Assembly: GCF_039691755.1 (NCBI RefSeq)
Contig: NZ_CP137552.1
Span: 744,001 to 808,000 of the forward strand
Source: Halomonas sp. Bachu 37
Lineage (GTDB): Bacteria > Pseudomonadota > Gammaproteobacteria > Pseudomonadales > Halomonadaceae
DNA: 64,000 nt
Direction: 5' to 3'
This document shows positions 18,071 to 28,428 of this stretch, in pieces. Position 1 is the stretch's first letter, and every line of letters begins with the position of its first letter. The position numbers were made by a program, and so were the translations under genes. The notes under the pieces are model-generated. The model saw only the letters and a program-made list of their open reading frames with translations. It was not told the origin of the DNA and made no database searches.

Positions 18071-18817
18071 ATGGAACGATGGAGGCGCACTCAGTGGCGG
18101 AGTCTATTGAAGTCTCTGCACCAGTGGGGACGTCGCGCTCTGCCGGGCTATTGTGAATTTTGCCTGGATGCTGGAGAGCCGGGATGTTTCTGGTGTGAAG
18201 CTTGCCTGGACAGCTTGTCCTGGAACGAGCATTTTTGTCGTCAATGCGCCGAGCCGCTGGGCAATGATGCGGCCACTAGCGGCCATCAAGCAGGAAGGCG
18301 GTGCGGCCATTGCATGATATCGCCACCGCTGTTCGAATCCGCTCATGTCCCGCTACTGTATGAAGGTGCCGTGGCAAATCTGATCAGTGAGTTCAAGTTC
18401 GATGCATCGCCCAGGGCTGGCAACGTGTTGCTTGAGCTCTTTCTGACACGCTCACCTGCCAGGTTCCCTCAAGCCTTGTTACCCGTTCCCCTTCATTCGG
18501 CCCGCGCGCGCGAGCGGGGTTTCAACCAAGCGTACTGGTTGGCCAGGCAGCTGGGGGCTGAATTCGATCTTCCTCTGGTTTACGGCAAGCGTACGAGCAA
18601 TACCCAAAGCCAGCGTCCCCTTGGCCGACGTGAGCGCTTCAAGAACATGCGAGGGGCTTTTGCCGTGCCGGATAAGGTTCCGGCGCATCTCGTCATTGTC
18701 GATGACGTACTCACCACTGGGTCGACAGCGCACGCCTTGGCTTGTGCGGCGAGAGAAGCGGGTGCGATCACCGTCGATGTATGGGCGATGGCCCGTACAA
18801 AGCCGGTTCATGGCTGA
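18071..18817 (+). CDS. comF: ComF family phosphoribosyltransferase-like protein
   Basis: A 248-residue protein of the ComF/GntX family. The N-terminal third has paired cysteines (CEFC, CFWCEAC, CRQC, CGHC) expected to bind zinc. The C-terminal half is a PRT fold with the PRPP loop VIVDDVLTTGST near residue 213. The family is tied to DNA uptake in competent bacteria and to carbon use (GntX), but the reaction is not settled. It is followed by srkA after a short gap. Confidence 0.88.
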   Translation: MERWRRTQWRSLLKSLHQWGRRALPGYCEFCLDAGEPGCFWCEACLDSLSWNEHFCRQCAEPLGNDAATSGHQAGRRCGHCMISPPLFESAHVPLLYEGAVANLISEFKFDASPRAGNVLLELFLTRSPARFPQALLPVPLHSARARERGFNQAYWLARQLGAEFDLPLVYGKRTSNTQSQRPLGRRERFKNMRGAFAVPDKVPAHLVIVDDVLTTGSTAHALACAAREAGAITVDVWAMARTKPVHG

Positions 18818-18870
18818 TACCCGGCATGCATCCTGCTACGATGGGGGCTCACCCTCTGGATAGCCACGCG

Positions 18871-19857
18871 ATGTCTTACATGAATCACCCCTTCGGTAAA
18901 CTTTCACCCGAAACTGTCATGGCGGCGGTGGAATCGGTAGGGGTGTGGCCCGAAAGGCAGCCCTTCGCCCTCAACAGTTATGAAAATCGTGTCCTGTTAT
19001 TTCGTGACGAAGAGGGAAAAGGCTGGGTAATAAAATTTTATCGACCTCAGCGCTGGAGTGACGACGCGATCCAGGAAGAGCTCGATTTTCTTCTGGAGCT
19101 GGACGGGGCCGGGGTACCCGTAGGGGCGCCGTGGCAAGATGCTGATGGCGTTACATTGCACCGGTTCAATGAATTTCGTTTCGCGCTGTTTGCACAGAAG
19201 ATAGGCCAGGCACCTGAACTTGAAGATCCTTCGCACCTTTTTGCGCTGGGGAGCCTGCTGGGAAAGCTGCATGCGGTGTCACGTCAGGGAAAGTTCCATC
19301 ATCGGCCCGCGATGAACCTGGATACAATGGTAATCGAGGCCCAGCAGTGCGTATTGGCAAGCGATTGGCTGAACAAGCATCAAAGCCGTGCCTATGAGCG
19401 GGTGTCCACGCAGCTGCATGTCCAGCTCCGGAAACACGAGTGGCCTGTTACTTCGTTGATCCGGGCGCATGGAGACTGCCACCTTGGCAATATCCTGGGG
19501 CGGGACGAAGACTTCACGCTGGTGGATTTCGACGACTGCATGATGGCGCCGGCGATTCAGGACGTCTGGATGCTGTTGCCGGTGGAGAGTCCTGAAAACT
19601 GGCGGGCGCAACTGAGCGAAGTGGTAGAGGGTTACGAGGAAAACGCCGAATTTCCTCACGAGCAGCTAGGCTTGATAGAGCCGCTGAGGGGGCTGCGGCT
19701 GCTGCGGCACAGCGCCTGGCTGGTCTCTCGCTGGTCGGACCCTGCCTTTCCTGCCGCTTTTCCGTGGCTTGCCGATAGCGGCTATTGGGATCAGCATATA
19801 CGCCAGCTGGAACAACAGCGGCTGGTACTTGACAAGCACCAGCCTTGGTTGGCCTGA
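18871..19857 (+). CDS. srkA: Stress response kinase A
   Basis: A 328-residue protein kinase-like enzyme of the YihE/RdoA family (aminoglycoside-phosphotransferase fold). Its catalytic loop reads HGDCHLGNIL near residue 200 and the metal motif reads LVDFDD near 218. NSYENRV and VIKFYRPQRW near the N-terminus match the E. coli protein closely. The start at 18871 is set by similarity; the ribosome site is weak and earlier in-frame Met codons exist. The E. coli protein is reported to protect stressed cells. Here it follows comF, perhaps on one transcript. Confidence 0.9.
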   Translation: MSYMNHPFGKLSPETVMAAVESVGVWPERQPFALNSYENRVLLFRDEEGKGWVIKFYRPQRWSDDAIQEELDFLLELDGAGVPVGAPWQDADGVTLHRFNEFRFALFAQKIGQAPELEDPSHLFALGSLLGKLHAVSRQGKFHHRPAMNLDTMVIEAQQCVLASDWLNKHQSRAYERVSTQLHVQLRKHEWPVTSLIRAHGDCHLGNILGRDEDFTLVDFDDCMMAPAIQDVWMLLPVESPENWRAQLSEVVEGYEENAEFPHEQLGLIEPLRGLRLLRHSAWLVSRWSDPAFPAAFPWLADSGYWDQHIRQLEQQRLVLDKHQPWLA

Positions 19858-19877
19858 CCGTCTACGGCAGTAACATT

Positions 19878-20471
19878 CTACCGATCCTTATTCTCCTCCT
19901 CCTCATTGATCACCGGGGTGTCTTCAGGATCGGGACGTTCGCCCGGAATGGGGTTGGCAACACCTTCGCCATTGGCCTGGCGGCGTTCGGCATTGATCTG
20001 GGCGGAGGGGTTTTCCTGCTCTTCGATCGATACTTCTTCAGCAAGATGCAGCATGAAGCTCTCGCCGGGGGCAAGCGTGCACTCCCCGCCTTCGCAAGGA
20101 ATGCCGTAGCTGCCCTCGGCGTCATAGGCGGCTGCACTTATTGCATCACTGAATATGGCGCTGTCGCTATCGTGGGCTTCGATACAGGTGATGGTATCGA
20201 CGCTAATGCGTACGCGATCGGATTCCAGACGGGCATCTGCGGTCAATACACAGTATTCCGGTAATTCATGGGTAGAGCCGGAAGCCATCGCCGGGTGCAG
20301 CAGGATCTCATTGAGTTCACGGTTGGAAGCGTCGATCGTATGCTGTTCGACCACTTCGACACCAAACTTGGCATCGGCAGGCAGGGAAAGCGTGTCTGCA
20401 GCGGCGTGAAGCGGCACGGCCAATAAAGGAGCGCACAAGGTAGCGATAAGCAAAGTCGGGGTTCTGATCAT
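19878..20471 (-). CDS. Exported protein of unknown function
   Basis: A 197-residue protein with a signal peptide (MIRTPTLLIATLCAPLLA, then a cut near HAAA). A mature domain follows with four Cys residues that could form disulfides (EYCV, ITCIE, IPCEGGECT). The tail is Glu/Pro/Asn-rich and low in complexity (about residues 150-197). I do not recognise a family. It is convergent with srkA and divergent from folE. Probably periplasmic or surface exposed. Confidence 0.65.
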   Translation of the reverse strand: MIRTPTLLIATLCAPLLAVPLHAAADTLSLPADAKFGVEVVEQHTIDASNRELNEILLHPAMASGSTHELPEYCVLTADARLESDRVRISVDTITCIEAHDSDSAIFSDAISAAAYDAEGSYGIPCEGGECTLAPGESFMLHLAEEVSIEEQENPSAQINAERRQANGEGVANPIPGERPDPEDTPVINEEEENKDR

Positions 20472-20676
20472 GACAAACTCTCAATGTTGATTCTAGGTCG
20501 CCGGGCGTCGCAGAAAGCAAATTCAAAATTATGATAGCACATGCAGACTTGCCCAGGATGTGGGGGCGCGGCACCCTGCCACAGTCGCGCCGGGTGGGTT
20601 AAGATACCGCTTTACCGTGCTTAGTCCGTACCCATGGTTCAAAGAACATTACCGTTTCTTCGTCACGAGGCCCTAC

Positions 20677-21228
20677 ATGACCGACGAAATTGCCCAACAC
20701 TACCGCCAGATCATTCAGTCGCTGGGGGAAAATCCTGATCGGGAAGGGCTGCGCGATACACCGAAGCGCGCCGCGAAAGCCATGCAGTTTCTCAATGCCG
20801 GCTATGGTCAGTCATTAGAGGAGATCATCAACGGGGCGGTATTCGAGTCGCAAACCGATGAGATGGTGCTGGTCAAGGATATCGAGCTCTATTCTTTGTG
20901 TGAACATCACTTGCTGCCCTTCATAGGCAAGTGTCATATCGCCTACTTGCCCGACGGCAAAGTGCTGGGATTGTCCAAGTTTGCCCGTATCGTGGATATG
21001 TATGCCCGCCGCATGCAGATTCAGGAAAACCTGACGCGGGAAATCGCCGAAGCCATCCTGCAAGTGACCAATGCCCGAGGCGTGGCTGTGGTGATCGAGT
21101 CCCGCCATCTCTGCATGATGATGCGCGGTGTGGAAAAGCAGAACTCGAGCATGACGACTTCCGTCATGCTGGGTGGTTTCAGGGAAGACCAGGCTACCCG
21201 ACAGGAATTTCTTACCCTGATCAGTTGA
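20677..21228 (+). CDS. folE: GTP cyclohydrolase I
   Basis: A 183-residue enzyme converting GTP to dihydroneopterin triphosphate, the first step of folate/pterin synthesis. The zinc ligands are visible in [10 protein letters not shown] and [11 protein letters not shown]. The substrate region [11 protein letters not shown] and the final DQATRQEFL stretch are also typical. The ATG at 20677 follows GAGG by seven bases; the longer frame upstream adds unrelated residues. It stands alone upstream of the dehydrogenase gene. Confidence 0.96.
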   Translation: MTDEIAQHYRQIIQSLGENPDREGLRDTPKRAAKAMQFLNAGYGQSLEEIINGAVFESQTDEMVLVKDIELYSLCEHHLLPFIGKCHIAYLPDGKVLGLSKFARIVDMYARRMQIQENLTREIAEAILQVTNARGVAVVIESRHLCMMMRGVEKQNSSMTTSVMLGGFREDQATRQEFLTLIS

Positions 21229-21335
21229 TCCCGGCTTGGCTGTCTCCGGCGGCAAGGATGGCCAGGCTTGGTCAAAGCGGGGTTTTCGGCTTAGCATGAA
21301 GACACGAATTTTCGCCGTTAGGCCAGGAGTCTGTC

Positions 21336-22796
21336 ATGGAAGCGCTCAAGGAAACCCAGCTGTATTGCCCGTTTGCCTATATCGATGGCAGTTGGGTGGC
21401 TGCCGATAGTGGAGAGCAAATTCAGGTTTTGAATCCCGCCACCGGGGAGCAGGTAGGTGATATACCCCGCCTGGGCCGTGCGGAAACCGAGCGCGCCATA
21501 GCCGCCGCGGATATCGCGCTGCCAGCATGGAAAGGGCTTGCTGCTCACGAGCGCGCCGATATATTGATGAAATGGCATGATCTGATGCTGGAGCATCAAC
21601 AGGATCTCGCCATGCTGATGACCCATGAGCAAGGCAAGCCGCTGAAGGAAGCGGCTGGCGAGATCGCCTACGCTGCCAGCTTCCTGCGCTGGTACGCCGA
21701 GGAAGCGCGGCGGGTATACGGGGAAACGATTCCTGCCACTCAGACCCAGCAGCGCATCGTGGTCACCAAGCAGGCTGTCGGCGTAGTGGGCGCCATCACG
21801 CCCTGGAACTTCCCGGCGGCGATGATTACCCGTAAGGTGGGCGCGGCGTTGGCGGCGGGCTGTACCGTGGTGGTCAAGCCTGCCAGCCAGACACCTTTTT
21901 CGGCCACGGCTCTGGCCTTGCTCGCCGAACGTGCCGGTGTGCCGCGAGGTGTCTTCAATGTGGTGCCGGGGCGTGCCGCTGAAATCGCCAAGGCCATGAC
22001 CGAATCTCCGCTGGTGCGCAAGATTACCTTCACCGGTTCCACCGAGGTGGGACGCAAGCTCATGGCTCAGGCTTCCGAGCATATTCAGAAGATATCGCTG
22101 GAACTGGGTGGCAATGCTCCCTTTATAGTGTTCGAAGATGCCGATCTGGATGCCGCCGTGGAAGGCGCCATGGCCGCCAAGTTCCGCAATGCCGGGCAGA
22201 CTTGCATCTGCACCAATCGTTTTCTGGTGCAGTCCAGCGTCGTCAACGCCTTCTGCGAGAAATTGGCCGTCGCGATGAACAGCGAACTGCATGTGGGCAA
22301 TGGTACCCAGGCGAACGTCAATATCGGTCCACTGATCGATGATGCCGCAGTGAAGAAAGTCAGTGAGCATGTTCAGGATGCAGTGGACAAGGGGGCCGAG
22401 CTGTTGTTGGGCGGCCACCCCCACCCCCTGGGCGGCAACTTCTTTACCCCAACCTTGATCAGTTCGGCAAGCGCCGATATGAAAGTGGCGCAAGAAGAGA
22501 CCTTTGGCCCGCTGGCTGCGGTATTTCCGTTCGATGATGAAGAAACGGCAGTGGAAATGGCCAACGACACCCAGTACGGCTTGGCGTCCTATTTCTACTC
22601 GCGTGACCTGGCGCGAGTGTGGCGTGTCGCCGAAGCGCTGGAGTACGGCATGGTCGGTATCAATACCGGTTTGATCTCCAATGCTGCAGCGCCGTTCGGG
22701 GGCGTCAAGGCGTCGGGTATCGGCCGCGAGGGAGGGCATCAAGGGCTGGAGGAGTATCTGGAAACCAAGTACCTGTGCATCGATCTAGGCTATTGA
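21336..22796 (+). CDS. gabD: NAD(P)+ succinate-semialdehyde-type dehydrogenase
   Basis: A 486-residue aldehyde dehydrogenase. It shows PWNFPAAMITRK near residue 155, FTGSTEVG near 235, the general-base Glu in LELGGNAPF near 258, and the nucleophile Cys in NAGQTCICTNR near 292. The closest family is GabD, oxidising succinate semialdehyde (or glutarate semialdehyde) to the acid; this is inferred from overall sequence. No GABA transaminase gene is nearby. It ends at a strong terminator. Confidence 0.85.
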   Translation: MEALKETQLYCPFAYIDGSWVAADSGEQIQVLNPATGEQVGDIPRLGRAETERAIAAADIALPAWKGLAAHERADILMKWHDLMLEHQQDLAMLMTHEQGKPLKEAAGEIAYAASFLRWYAEEARRVYGETIPATQTQQRIVVTKQAVGVVGAITPWNFPAAMITRKVGAALAAGCTVVVKPASQTPFSATALALLAERAGVPRGVFNVVPGRAAEIAKAMTESPLVRKITFTGSTEVGRKLMAQASEHIQKISLELGGNAPFIVFEDADLDAAVEGAMAAKFRNAGQTCICTNRFLVQSSVVNAFCEKLAVAMNSELHVGNGTQANVNIGPLIDDAAVKKVSEHVQDAVDKGAELLLGGHPHPLGGNFFTPTLISSASADMKVAQEETFGPLAAVFPFDDEETAVEMANDTQYGLASYFYSRDLARVWRVAEALEYGMVGINTGLISNAAAPFGGVKASGIGREGGHQGLEEYLETKYLCIDLGY

Positions 22797-22803
22797 TGAG
22801 CCC

Positions 22804-22836
22804 GCCGTCCCGCGGCGTTATCAACGGCGGGACGGC
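22804..22836. other. GC-rich hairpin after gabD
   Basis: GCCGTCCCGC and GCGGGACGGC form a ten-pair stem with a 13-base loop just after the gabD stop. No T-run follows. It may protect the 3' end of the transcript, as the true terminator lies about 25 bases further on. Confidence 0.6.
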
Positions 22837-22859
22837 AGTACAACCGAGTGCCATACACC

Positions 22860-22896
22860 ATTCAAGCGCAGGGAATACCTGCGCTTGAATTTTTTT
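22860..22896 (+). terminator. Intrinsic terminator of gabD
   Basis: ATTCAAGCGCAGG pairs with CCTGCGCTTGAAT (13 pairs, five-base loop) and is followed by a run of seven T. It lies between the convergent gabD and purH genes, and the T-run shows that it serves the plus strand. Confidence 0.92.
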
Positions 22897-22926
22897 GCGA
22901 GCCGCAATGGCTTCTGGTTTTATAAT

Positions 22927-24510
22927 TTAGTGACGGAAGTGACGCATGCCGGTAAAGACCATGGCCATACCAGCTTCGTCAGCAGCATCGATTACCTCCT
23001 GGTCGCGCATCGAGCCGCCCGGCTGGATGACAGCAGTGATACCCGCCGCCGCCGCCGCATCAATACCGTCGCGGAAGGGGAAGAACGCATCCGAAGCCAT
23101 GACCGAACCGGGTACGGACAGGTTCTCGTCGGCGGCCTTGATTCCCGCAATCTTGGCTGAATAGACACGGCTCATCTGGCCCGCACCGACGCCGATGGTT
23201 CGCCCCCCTTGGGCATAGACGATGGCGTTGGATTTGACGAACTTGGCCACTCGCCAGGCGAACGCCAGGTCACGCAGCTCCTGCTCCGAAGGCGCACGCT
23301 GGCTCACCACCGTCAGGTCGTTGCGCTCGACCATACCCTGGTCCCGCTCCTGTACCAGCAAGCCGCCATTGACGCGTTTGAAATCCAGCCCGGGACGCAC
23401 CTGGCCGGGCCAGTACTGGCTGACATCGAGCAAGCGCACGTTCTGCTTTTCCGCTACGATAGCGGCGGCTTCGCTACTTACCCCGGGGGCGATGATGACC
23501 TCGACGAACTGACGATCGATAATCGCCCGCGCGGTGGCGGCGTCGAGTGGTGCGTTGAAGGCAATGATGCCGCCGAAGGCGCTGGTGGGATCGGTGGCAA
23601 AGGCCTTGTCGTAGGCATCCAGCGGATCGTGGCCCACCGCCACGCCACAAGGATTGGCATGCTTGACGATGACACAGGCGGTATCCTGAAACGCCTTGAC
23701 GCATTCGAAGGCGGCGTCGGTATCGGCCACGTTGTTGAACGATAACGGCTTGCCTTGCAGCACACTTGCCGTTGCCACGCTGGCTTCATCGCTGTGCGGC
23801 TCGACGTAGAATGCCGCGCGCTGATGAGGGTTTTCGCCATAGCGCATGGTCTGCTTCTTGTTCAGTTGCAGGTTGAAGGTGCGCGGGAAATCCTCTTCGC
23901 CTCCCTCCACCAGCCGACCTAGATATTCGGCAATAGCGCCATCGTATCCGGCGGTATGCTCGAAAGCCTTTACCGCAAGGTCGAAACGCGTGCTGTCGCT
24001 TACGCAGCCATCCAGTGCCGCCAGTTCACCCAGCACCCGGGCATAGTCGGCGGTATTGACGACGATACTGGTGTGGGCGTAATTCTTGGCGCAGGCACGT
24101 ACCATCGTCGGACCGCCGATATCGATGTTCTCGATGGCGTCTTCCAGCGAGCAGCCCGGCTTGGCTACCGTCTCGGCGAAGGGGTAGAGATTCACCACCA
24201 CCATATCAATTGGGGCAATGTCGTTTTCCGCCATGACGGCGTCATCCTGACCGCGGCGTCCGAGAATTCCGCCATGGACCTTGGGGTGCAGAGTCTTTAC
24301 TCGGCCATCCATGATTTCGGGAAAACCGGTGTGCTCGGAAACCTCCTTTACCGGGATGTCATGCTGTTGCAGCAGGCGGAATGTGCCGCCGGTAGAGAGC
24401 AGTTCGATACCGCGTTCGCTCAGGCTGCGGGCGAAATCCACGATGCCGGTCTTGTCGGATACGCTGATCAGAGCGCGACGGACGGGGAGGGATGGTGCGG
24501 TTTCAGCCAT
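22927..24510 (-). CDS. purH: AICAR transformylase / IMP cyclohydrolase
   Basis: A 527-residue bifunctional purine enzyme catalysing the last two steps to IMP. The N-terminal MGS-like cyclohydrolase domain (about residues 1-195) begins [17 protein letters not shown] and has STGGT. The transformylase domain follows, with KHANPCGVA near residue 265 and [10 protein letters not shown] near 465. Length and motifs are normal. It lies 61 bases after fis on the same strand, as in many gammaproteobacteria. purD is not seen next to it. Confidence 0.96.
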   Translation of the reverse strand: MAETAPSLPVRRALISVSDKTGIVDFARSLSERGIELLSTGGTFRLLQQHDIPVKEVSEHTGFPEIMDGRVKTLHPKVHGGILGRRGQDDAVMAENDIAPIDMVVVNLYPFAETVAKPGCSLEDAIENIDIGGPTMVRACAKNYAHTSIVVNTADYARVLGELAALDGCVSDSTRFDLAVKAFEHTAGYDGAIAEYLGRLVEGGEEDFPRTFNLQLNKKQTMRYGENPHQRAAFYVEPHSDEASVATASVLQGKPLSFNNVADTDAAFECVKAFQDTACVIVKHANPCGVAVGHDPLDAYDKAFATDPTSAFGGIIAFNAPLDAATARAIIDRQFVEVIIAPGVSSEAAAIVAEKQNVRLLDVSQYWPGQVRPGLDFKRVNGGLLVQERDQGMVERNDLTVVSQRAPSEQELRDLAFAWRVAKFVKSNAIVYAQGGRTIGVGAGQMSRVYSAKIAGIKAADENLSVPGSVMASDAFFPFRDGIDAAAAAGITAVIQPGGSMRDQEVIDAADEAGMAMVFTGMRHFRH

Positions 24511-24571
24511 GGGGTCGCTCGTGTGGACAATGAAGAAATAAGCAGGAAGCTAACGCGATGTCAGGATCGCG

Positions 24572-24895
24572 TTAGCTCCCTTCGTTATCGATAAGACCGT
24601 ATTGCTTCAATTTCTTGCGCAGGGTGCCGCGATTCAGTCCCAGAATATCGGCCGCTCGCGTCTGGTTGCCGTGGGTATGTTCCAGCACGCTGGCAAGCAG
24701 GGGCGCTTCCACTTCCGCCATGACCATGGCGTAGAGGTCGCTGGCATCGCCACCGTCCAGATGCTCGAAATAGCGACGCATGGATGCCTGCACGGCTTCC
24801 CTCAGCGGCTGGGGTCGGGTTGATGTTTCTTCCAGAGCACTCATTTCAACCGCATCGGTGGAAGAAATACTCGACAGAACGGGTGGTTGTGTCAT
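24572..24895 (-). CDS. fis: DNA-binding protein Fis
   Basis: A nucleoid-associated regulator of 107 residues. The helix-turn-helix NQTRAADILGLNRGTLRKKL near the C-terminus matches Fis. The start is set at the ATG overlapping the dusB stop (ATGA); the longer frame would lie inside dusB. Coupling to dusB is the classic gammaproteobacterial arrangement. In E. coli, Fis rises during fast growth and activates rRNA promoters. Confidence 0.95.
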   Translation of the reverse strand: MTQPPVLSSISSTDAVEMSALEETSTRPQPLREAVQASMRRYFEHLDGGDASDLYAMVMAEVEAPLLASVLEHTHGNQTRAADILGLNRGTLRKKLKQYGLIDNEGS

Positions 24896-25932
24896 GCGGC
24901 ATGGCTTCCTTTGGGTAGCAGACGACTGGCGGCATCGGCAGCCATGACATCTTGAATCCAGCTTAGCTGGGCGGAGGGAGTCTCGATGGTATTGAACTGG
25001 CGCTTGAGAAGGCTCAGTTCCTGCGCCTGGAAGCGCTGATCGGTCGACAGGTACCAACCCAGGTGCTTGCGGGCGATACGCACCCCCATATGTGAGCCGT
25101 AGAAGTCGTGCAAGGCCACGAGATGCTCGCGGAGTACGTCAAGACGCTCCTGCAGCGTGGGCGGTGCCAGGTGCTCTCCGTAGCGCAAGTAATGTTCGAT
25201 CTGGCGGAATATCCACGGATTGCCCTGGGCGCCGCGCCCAATCATGACCGCAGCGGCTCCGGTATAGGCCAGCACGTCGGCGGCTTTTTCCGGTGTGGTG
25301 ATATCGCCGTTGGCAAAAACCGGCAGCGACACCCGAGAGGCAATGTCGGCGATGGTATCGTACTCCGCAACCCCATCATAACGCTGCTGACGATGCCGGC
25401 CATGTACGGCGAGCGCCTGAATGCCGCTCTCTTCGGCAAGCCGGGCGATACGCAGGGCGTTATTGCTCTGGGCACACCATCCGGTGCGGATCTTCAGGGT
25501 GACGGGAATATCGACAGCCGCCACCACGGCCTGAAGGATATCGGCAACCAGCGCTTCGTCACGCAGCAGGGCAGAGCCCGCAGCCTTGTTGCACACTTTC
25601 TTGGCCGGGCAGCCCATGTTGATGTCGATGATTTCCGCCCCATGCTCGGCATTGAGGCGAGCGGCTTGGGCCAGCATCGCGGCGTCGCCCCCGGCTATCT
25701 GAACCGTTCGCGGAGAGGGCTCTCCCCGATGGTCCATGCGCAGACGGGATTTCCGCGTGTGCCATAGGCTGGGATCGGCGGTGACCATTTCCCCCACCAC
25801 CAATCCTGCCCCCAGGCGCCGGCATAACTGGCGAAACGGGCGATCCGTCACGCCTGCCATGGGCGCCAGGATCACCTGGTTGGGTAGGGGGTGAGGGCCG
25901 ATAGACGGTAGCATAGGCTGTACAAGGCTCAT
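24892..25932 (-). CDS. dusB: tRNA-dihydrouridine synthase B
   Basis: A 346-residue flavoenzyme that reduces uridine in the tRNA D-loop. It shows LAPMAGVTDRPFR near residue 22, NMGCPAKKVCNKAAGSAL with the catalytic Cys near 110, the FMN region LPVFANGDI near 208, and AAVMIGRGAQGNPW near 228. It is translationally coupled to fis and preceded by prmA. The 114 bases before it hold no gene. Confidence 0.95.
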   Translation of the reverse strand: MSLVQPMLPSIGPHPLPNQVILAPMAGVTDRPFRQLCRRLGAGLVVGEMVTADPSLWHTRKSRLRMDHRGEPSPRTVQIAGGDAAMLAQAARLNAEHGAEIIDINMGCPAKKVCNKAAGSALLRDEALVADILQAVVAAVDIPVTLKIRTGWCAQSNNALRIARLAEESGIQALAVHGRHRQQRYDGVAEYDTIADIASRVSLPVFANGDITTPEKAADVLAYTGAAAVMIGRGAQGNPWIFRQIEHYLRYGEHLAPPTLQERLDVLREHLVALHDFYGSHMGVRIARKHLGWYLSTDQRFQAQELSLLKRQFNTIETPSAQLSWIQDVMAADAASRLLPKGSHAA

Positions 25933-26046
25933 GGCATTGGCTGTGATGGTCGCCGTATCAAGGACTCGGGGGCTTCAAGGGACGCTATGATACGCCGACT
26001 CGCCCAGCGGGTGAAGGCCGAAACTCTTCCTGTCACGTTCCGCCGT

Positions 26047-26964
26047 TCAGGCGTGTAACGAGCGCTTGCCTGTCAGCCTGACCCAGCCTTCGCGGATGGT
26101 CGGCTCATCCATCAGCAGGCCCTGGCCTTCATATGCCGCGCTGACCTCCTCGGCCTGGGCGGCGAGAATTCCCGACAGGGCCAGGACGCCGCCGGGCGCC
26201 ACCTGCCCGGCAATCATCGACGAAAGCTCGATAAGTGGGCCTGCAAGAATGTTGGCTATGACGACAGGATACTGGCCGGGCGGCAGCTGTTCCGGGTAGT
26301 ACAGGTGCAGCGCTTCGGGGGGAATTTCGTTGCGCTCGGCATTGTCGCGGCTGGCTTGCAGTGCCTGGGGGTCGATATCGGTGGCATCGGCGGACTGGGC
26401 GCCCAGTTTCAGCGCCGCAATCGCCAGGATGCCGGACCCGCAACCGACATCGAGAACGGTTTTCTCGGCAAGCTGCCCCGTGATGGCTAACGAGTCCAGC
26501 CACTCCAGGCAGAGGGCAGTGGTGGCATGGGTGCCGGTACCGAACGCCAGGCCCGGGTCGAGTACCAGGTTGACCGCATCTGCATGGGGGGGCGTATGCC
26601 AGCTCGGCACGATCCACAGGCGTTCACCCATTTGTAGAGGGTGAAAATCCTCCATCCATTCCCGCTCCCAGTCGCGGTCGGCGAGTAATTCGTACTCGAT
26701 GCTGGGGCAGGGCTCTCCCGGCCATTGTTCGGCCCAGGCGGCGTCGAGTCGTGCGAGCATCTCATCGACACCCTCGAGGTCGTCGTAGAGGCCGGTGAGG
26801 ATGGTGTCGTTCCATAGCGGTGTGGTGCCGCGTTCCGGCTCGAATACTGGGTCGTCGTGGGCGTCCTGCAGACTGATCGCCGTGGCCCCTTCCGCCAACA
26901 GTAAATCTTCAAGCGTTTCGGCTTGTTCCGGTGCGACATGGGCTTTCAGTTGCAGCCAAGGCAT
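26047..26964 (-). CDS. prmA: Ribosomal protein L11 methyltransferase
   Basis: A 305-residue SAM-dependent enzyme that trimethylates ribosomal protein L11. The N-terminal recognition domain is MPWLQLKAHVAPEQAETLED. The SAM motif VLDVGCGSGILAIAALKLGA lies near residue 170, and the Asn-containing VVIANILAGPL motif near 235. Length is normal. It lies downstream of accC, past a hairpin, and upstream of dusB. Confidence 0.95.
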   Translation of the reverse strand: MPWLQLKAHVAPEQAETLEDLLLAEGATAISLQDAHDDPVFEPERGTTPLWNDTILTGLYDDLEGVDEMLARLDAAWAEQWPGEPCPSIEYELLADRDWEREWMEDFHPLQMGERLWIVPSWHTPPHADAVNLVLDPGLAFGTGTHATTALCLEWLDSLAITGQLAEKTVLDVGCGSGILAIAALKLGAQSADATDIDPQALQASRDNAERNEIPPEALHLYYPEQLPPGQYPVVIANILAGPLIELSSMIAGQVAPGGVLALSGILAAQAEEVSAAYEGQGLLMDEPTIREGWVRLTGKRSLHA

Positions 26965-27012
26965 GGGAGCTCCTGGAGAGTGGATCGAAGTGAATTATAG
27001 GGAACAACGCGA

Positions 27013-27036
27013 ACGGGGTGGCACTTGCCACCCCGT
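27013..27036 (-). terminator. Hairpin between accC and prmA
   Basis: ACGGGGTGGC pairs with GCCACCCCGT (ten pairs, four-base loop) 24 bases past the accC stop. The following minus-strand bases are only partly T-rich (TCGCGTTGTT), so termination may be incomplete. Confidence 0.6.
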
Positions 27037-27059
27037 CGCCGTGAAAAACGGACTTACTG

Positions 27060-28397
27060 CTAGCCGAGTTTCTTTTCCAGGTAGTGGATATTGACCCCGC
27101 CCTGGCGGAAGTAACCGTCGCGCACCAGGTCCTTCTGCAGGTCGATATTGGTCTTGATGCCTTCGACCAGCAGCTCATCGAGGGCATTGCGCATCCGCGT
27201 CAGGGCACTCTCCCTGTCCGCCGCCCAGGTAACCAGCTTGCCGATCAGCGAATCATAGTGGGGCGGTACGGTATAACCGGTATACAGGTGCGAGTCCATG
27301 CGGACGCCGAGCCCGCCGGGGGCGTGATACAGGGTGACCTTACCGGGAGAGGGCATGAACGTGCGAGAATCCTCGGCGTTGATCCGACACTCGAACGCAT
27401 GGCCGTTGAGCTTGACGTCCTCCTGACGAATAGAAAGCGGCAGGCCCGAGGCGATGCGTAGCTGCTCCTTGACGATGTCCACGCCGGTCACCATCTCGGT
27501 GACGGGATGTTCCACCTGGACCCGGGTGTTCATCTCGATGAAGAAGAAGTTACCGTCTTCATAGAGGAATTCAAAAGTGCCGGCGCCGCGATAGTTGATC
27601 TCGATACACGCTTGACGGCACGCTTCCAGCACCTTGGCGCGTGCTTCCGGGTCGATACCGGGAGCGGGCGCTTCTTCCAGCACCTTCTGATGGCGCCGCT
27701 GCAGGGAGCAGTCACGGTCATATAGATGGATGGCATTTCCCTGCCCGTCGGCCAGCACCTGGACTTCCACATGGCGGGGCTTCTGCAGGAATTTCTCCAT
27801 GTACACCGTGCCGTCGCCGAATGCCGCGTGGGCTTCGGTACGGGTGACGGTGATAGCGGAAAGCAGATGACCTTCGGTATGTACCACGCGCATGCCACGG
27901 CCACCACCGCCGGAGGCCGCCTTGATAATGACCGGATAGCCGATACGACGCGCAGTTTCCAGATTGGCACTTTCATCATCGCCAAGTGGGCCGTCAGAAC
28001 CCGGAACCGTGGGAACGCCAGCGATCTTCATCGCCTCGATAGCGCTGACCTTGTCGCCCATGAGGCGGATGGTTTCGGCGCGTGGGCCGATGAACGTGAA
28101 ACCCGAGCGTTCGACCTGTTCGGCGAAATTGGCGTTTTCCGAAAGAAAGCCGTAGCCGGGGTGGATCGCGCTGGAGTCGGTGACCTCGGCGGCGCTGATC
28201 AGTGCCGGAATATTGAGGTACGACTGGGCCGACGAGGCCGGGCCGATACAGACGGCTTCATCCGCCAGGCGTACGTGCATGAGTTCGCGGTCGGCCTTGG
28301 AATGCACCGCAACGGTCTTGATGCCCAGTTCCTTGCAGGCCCGCAGGATGCGAAGGGCAATTTCGCCGCGATTGGCGATAAGTACCTTGTCCAGCAT
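27060..28397 (-). CDS. accC: Acetyl-CoA carboxylase, biotin carboxylase subunit
   Basis: A 445-residue ATP-grasp enzyme that carboxylates biotin on AccB, the first step of fatty acid synthesis. It begins [17 protein letters not shown]; the ATG at 28397 is chosen over a longer frame by family match. The Gly-rich loop ASGGGGRGM lies near residue 163, [14 protein letters not shown] near 200, and the active-site stretch [14 protein letters not shown] near 287. accB lies 31 bases upstream. Confidence 0.97.
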   Translation of the reverse strand: MLDKVLIANRGEIALRILRACKELGIKTVAVHSKADRELMHVRLADEAVCIGPASSAQSYLNIPALISAAEVTDSSAIHPGYGFLSENANFAEQVERSGFTFIGPRAETIRLMGDKVSAIEAMKIAGVPTVPGSDGPLGDDESANLETARRIGYPVIIKAASGGGGRGMRVVHTEGHLLSAITVTRTEAHAAFGDGTVYMEKFLQKPRHVEVQVLADGQGNAIHLYDRDCSLQRRHQKVLEEAPAPGIDPEARAKVLEACRQACIEINYRGAGTFEFLYEDGNFFFIEMNTRVQVEHPVTEMVTGVDIVKEQLRIASGLPLSIRQEDVKLNGHAFECRINAEDSRTFMPSPGKVTLYHAPGGLGVRMDSHLYTGYTVPPHYDSLIGKLVTWAADRESALTRMRNALDELLVEGIKTNIDLQKDLVRDGYFRQGGVNIHYLEKKLG

Positions 28398-28428
28398 GGG
28401 AGAATCCACCAGTGTCAGAAATGAAAGA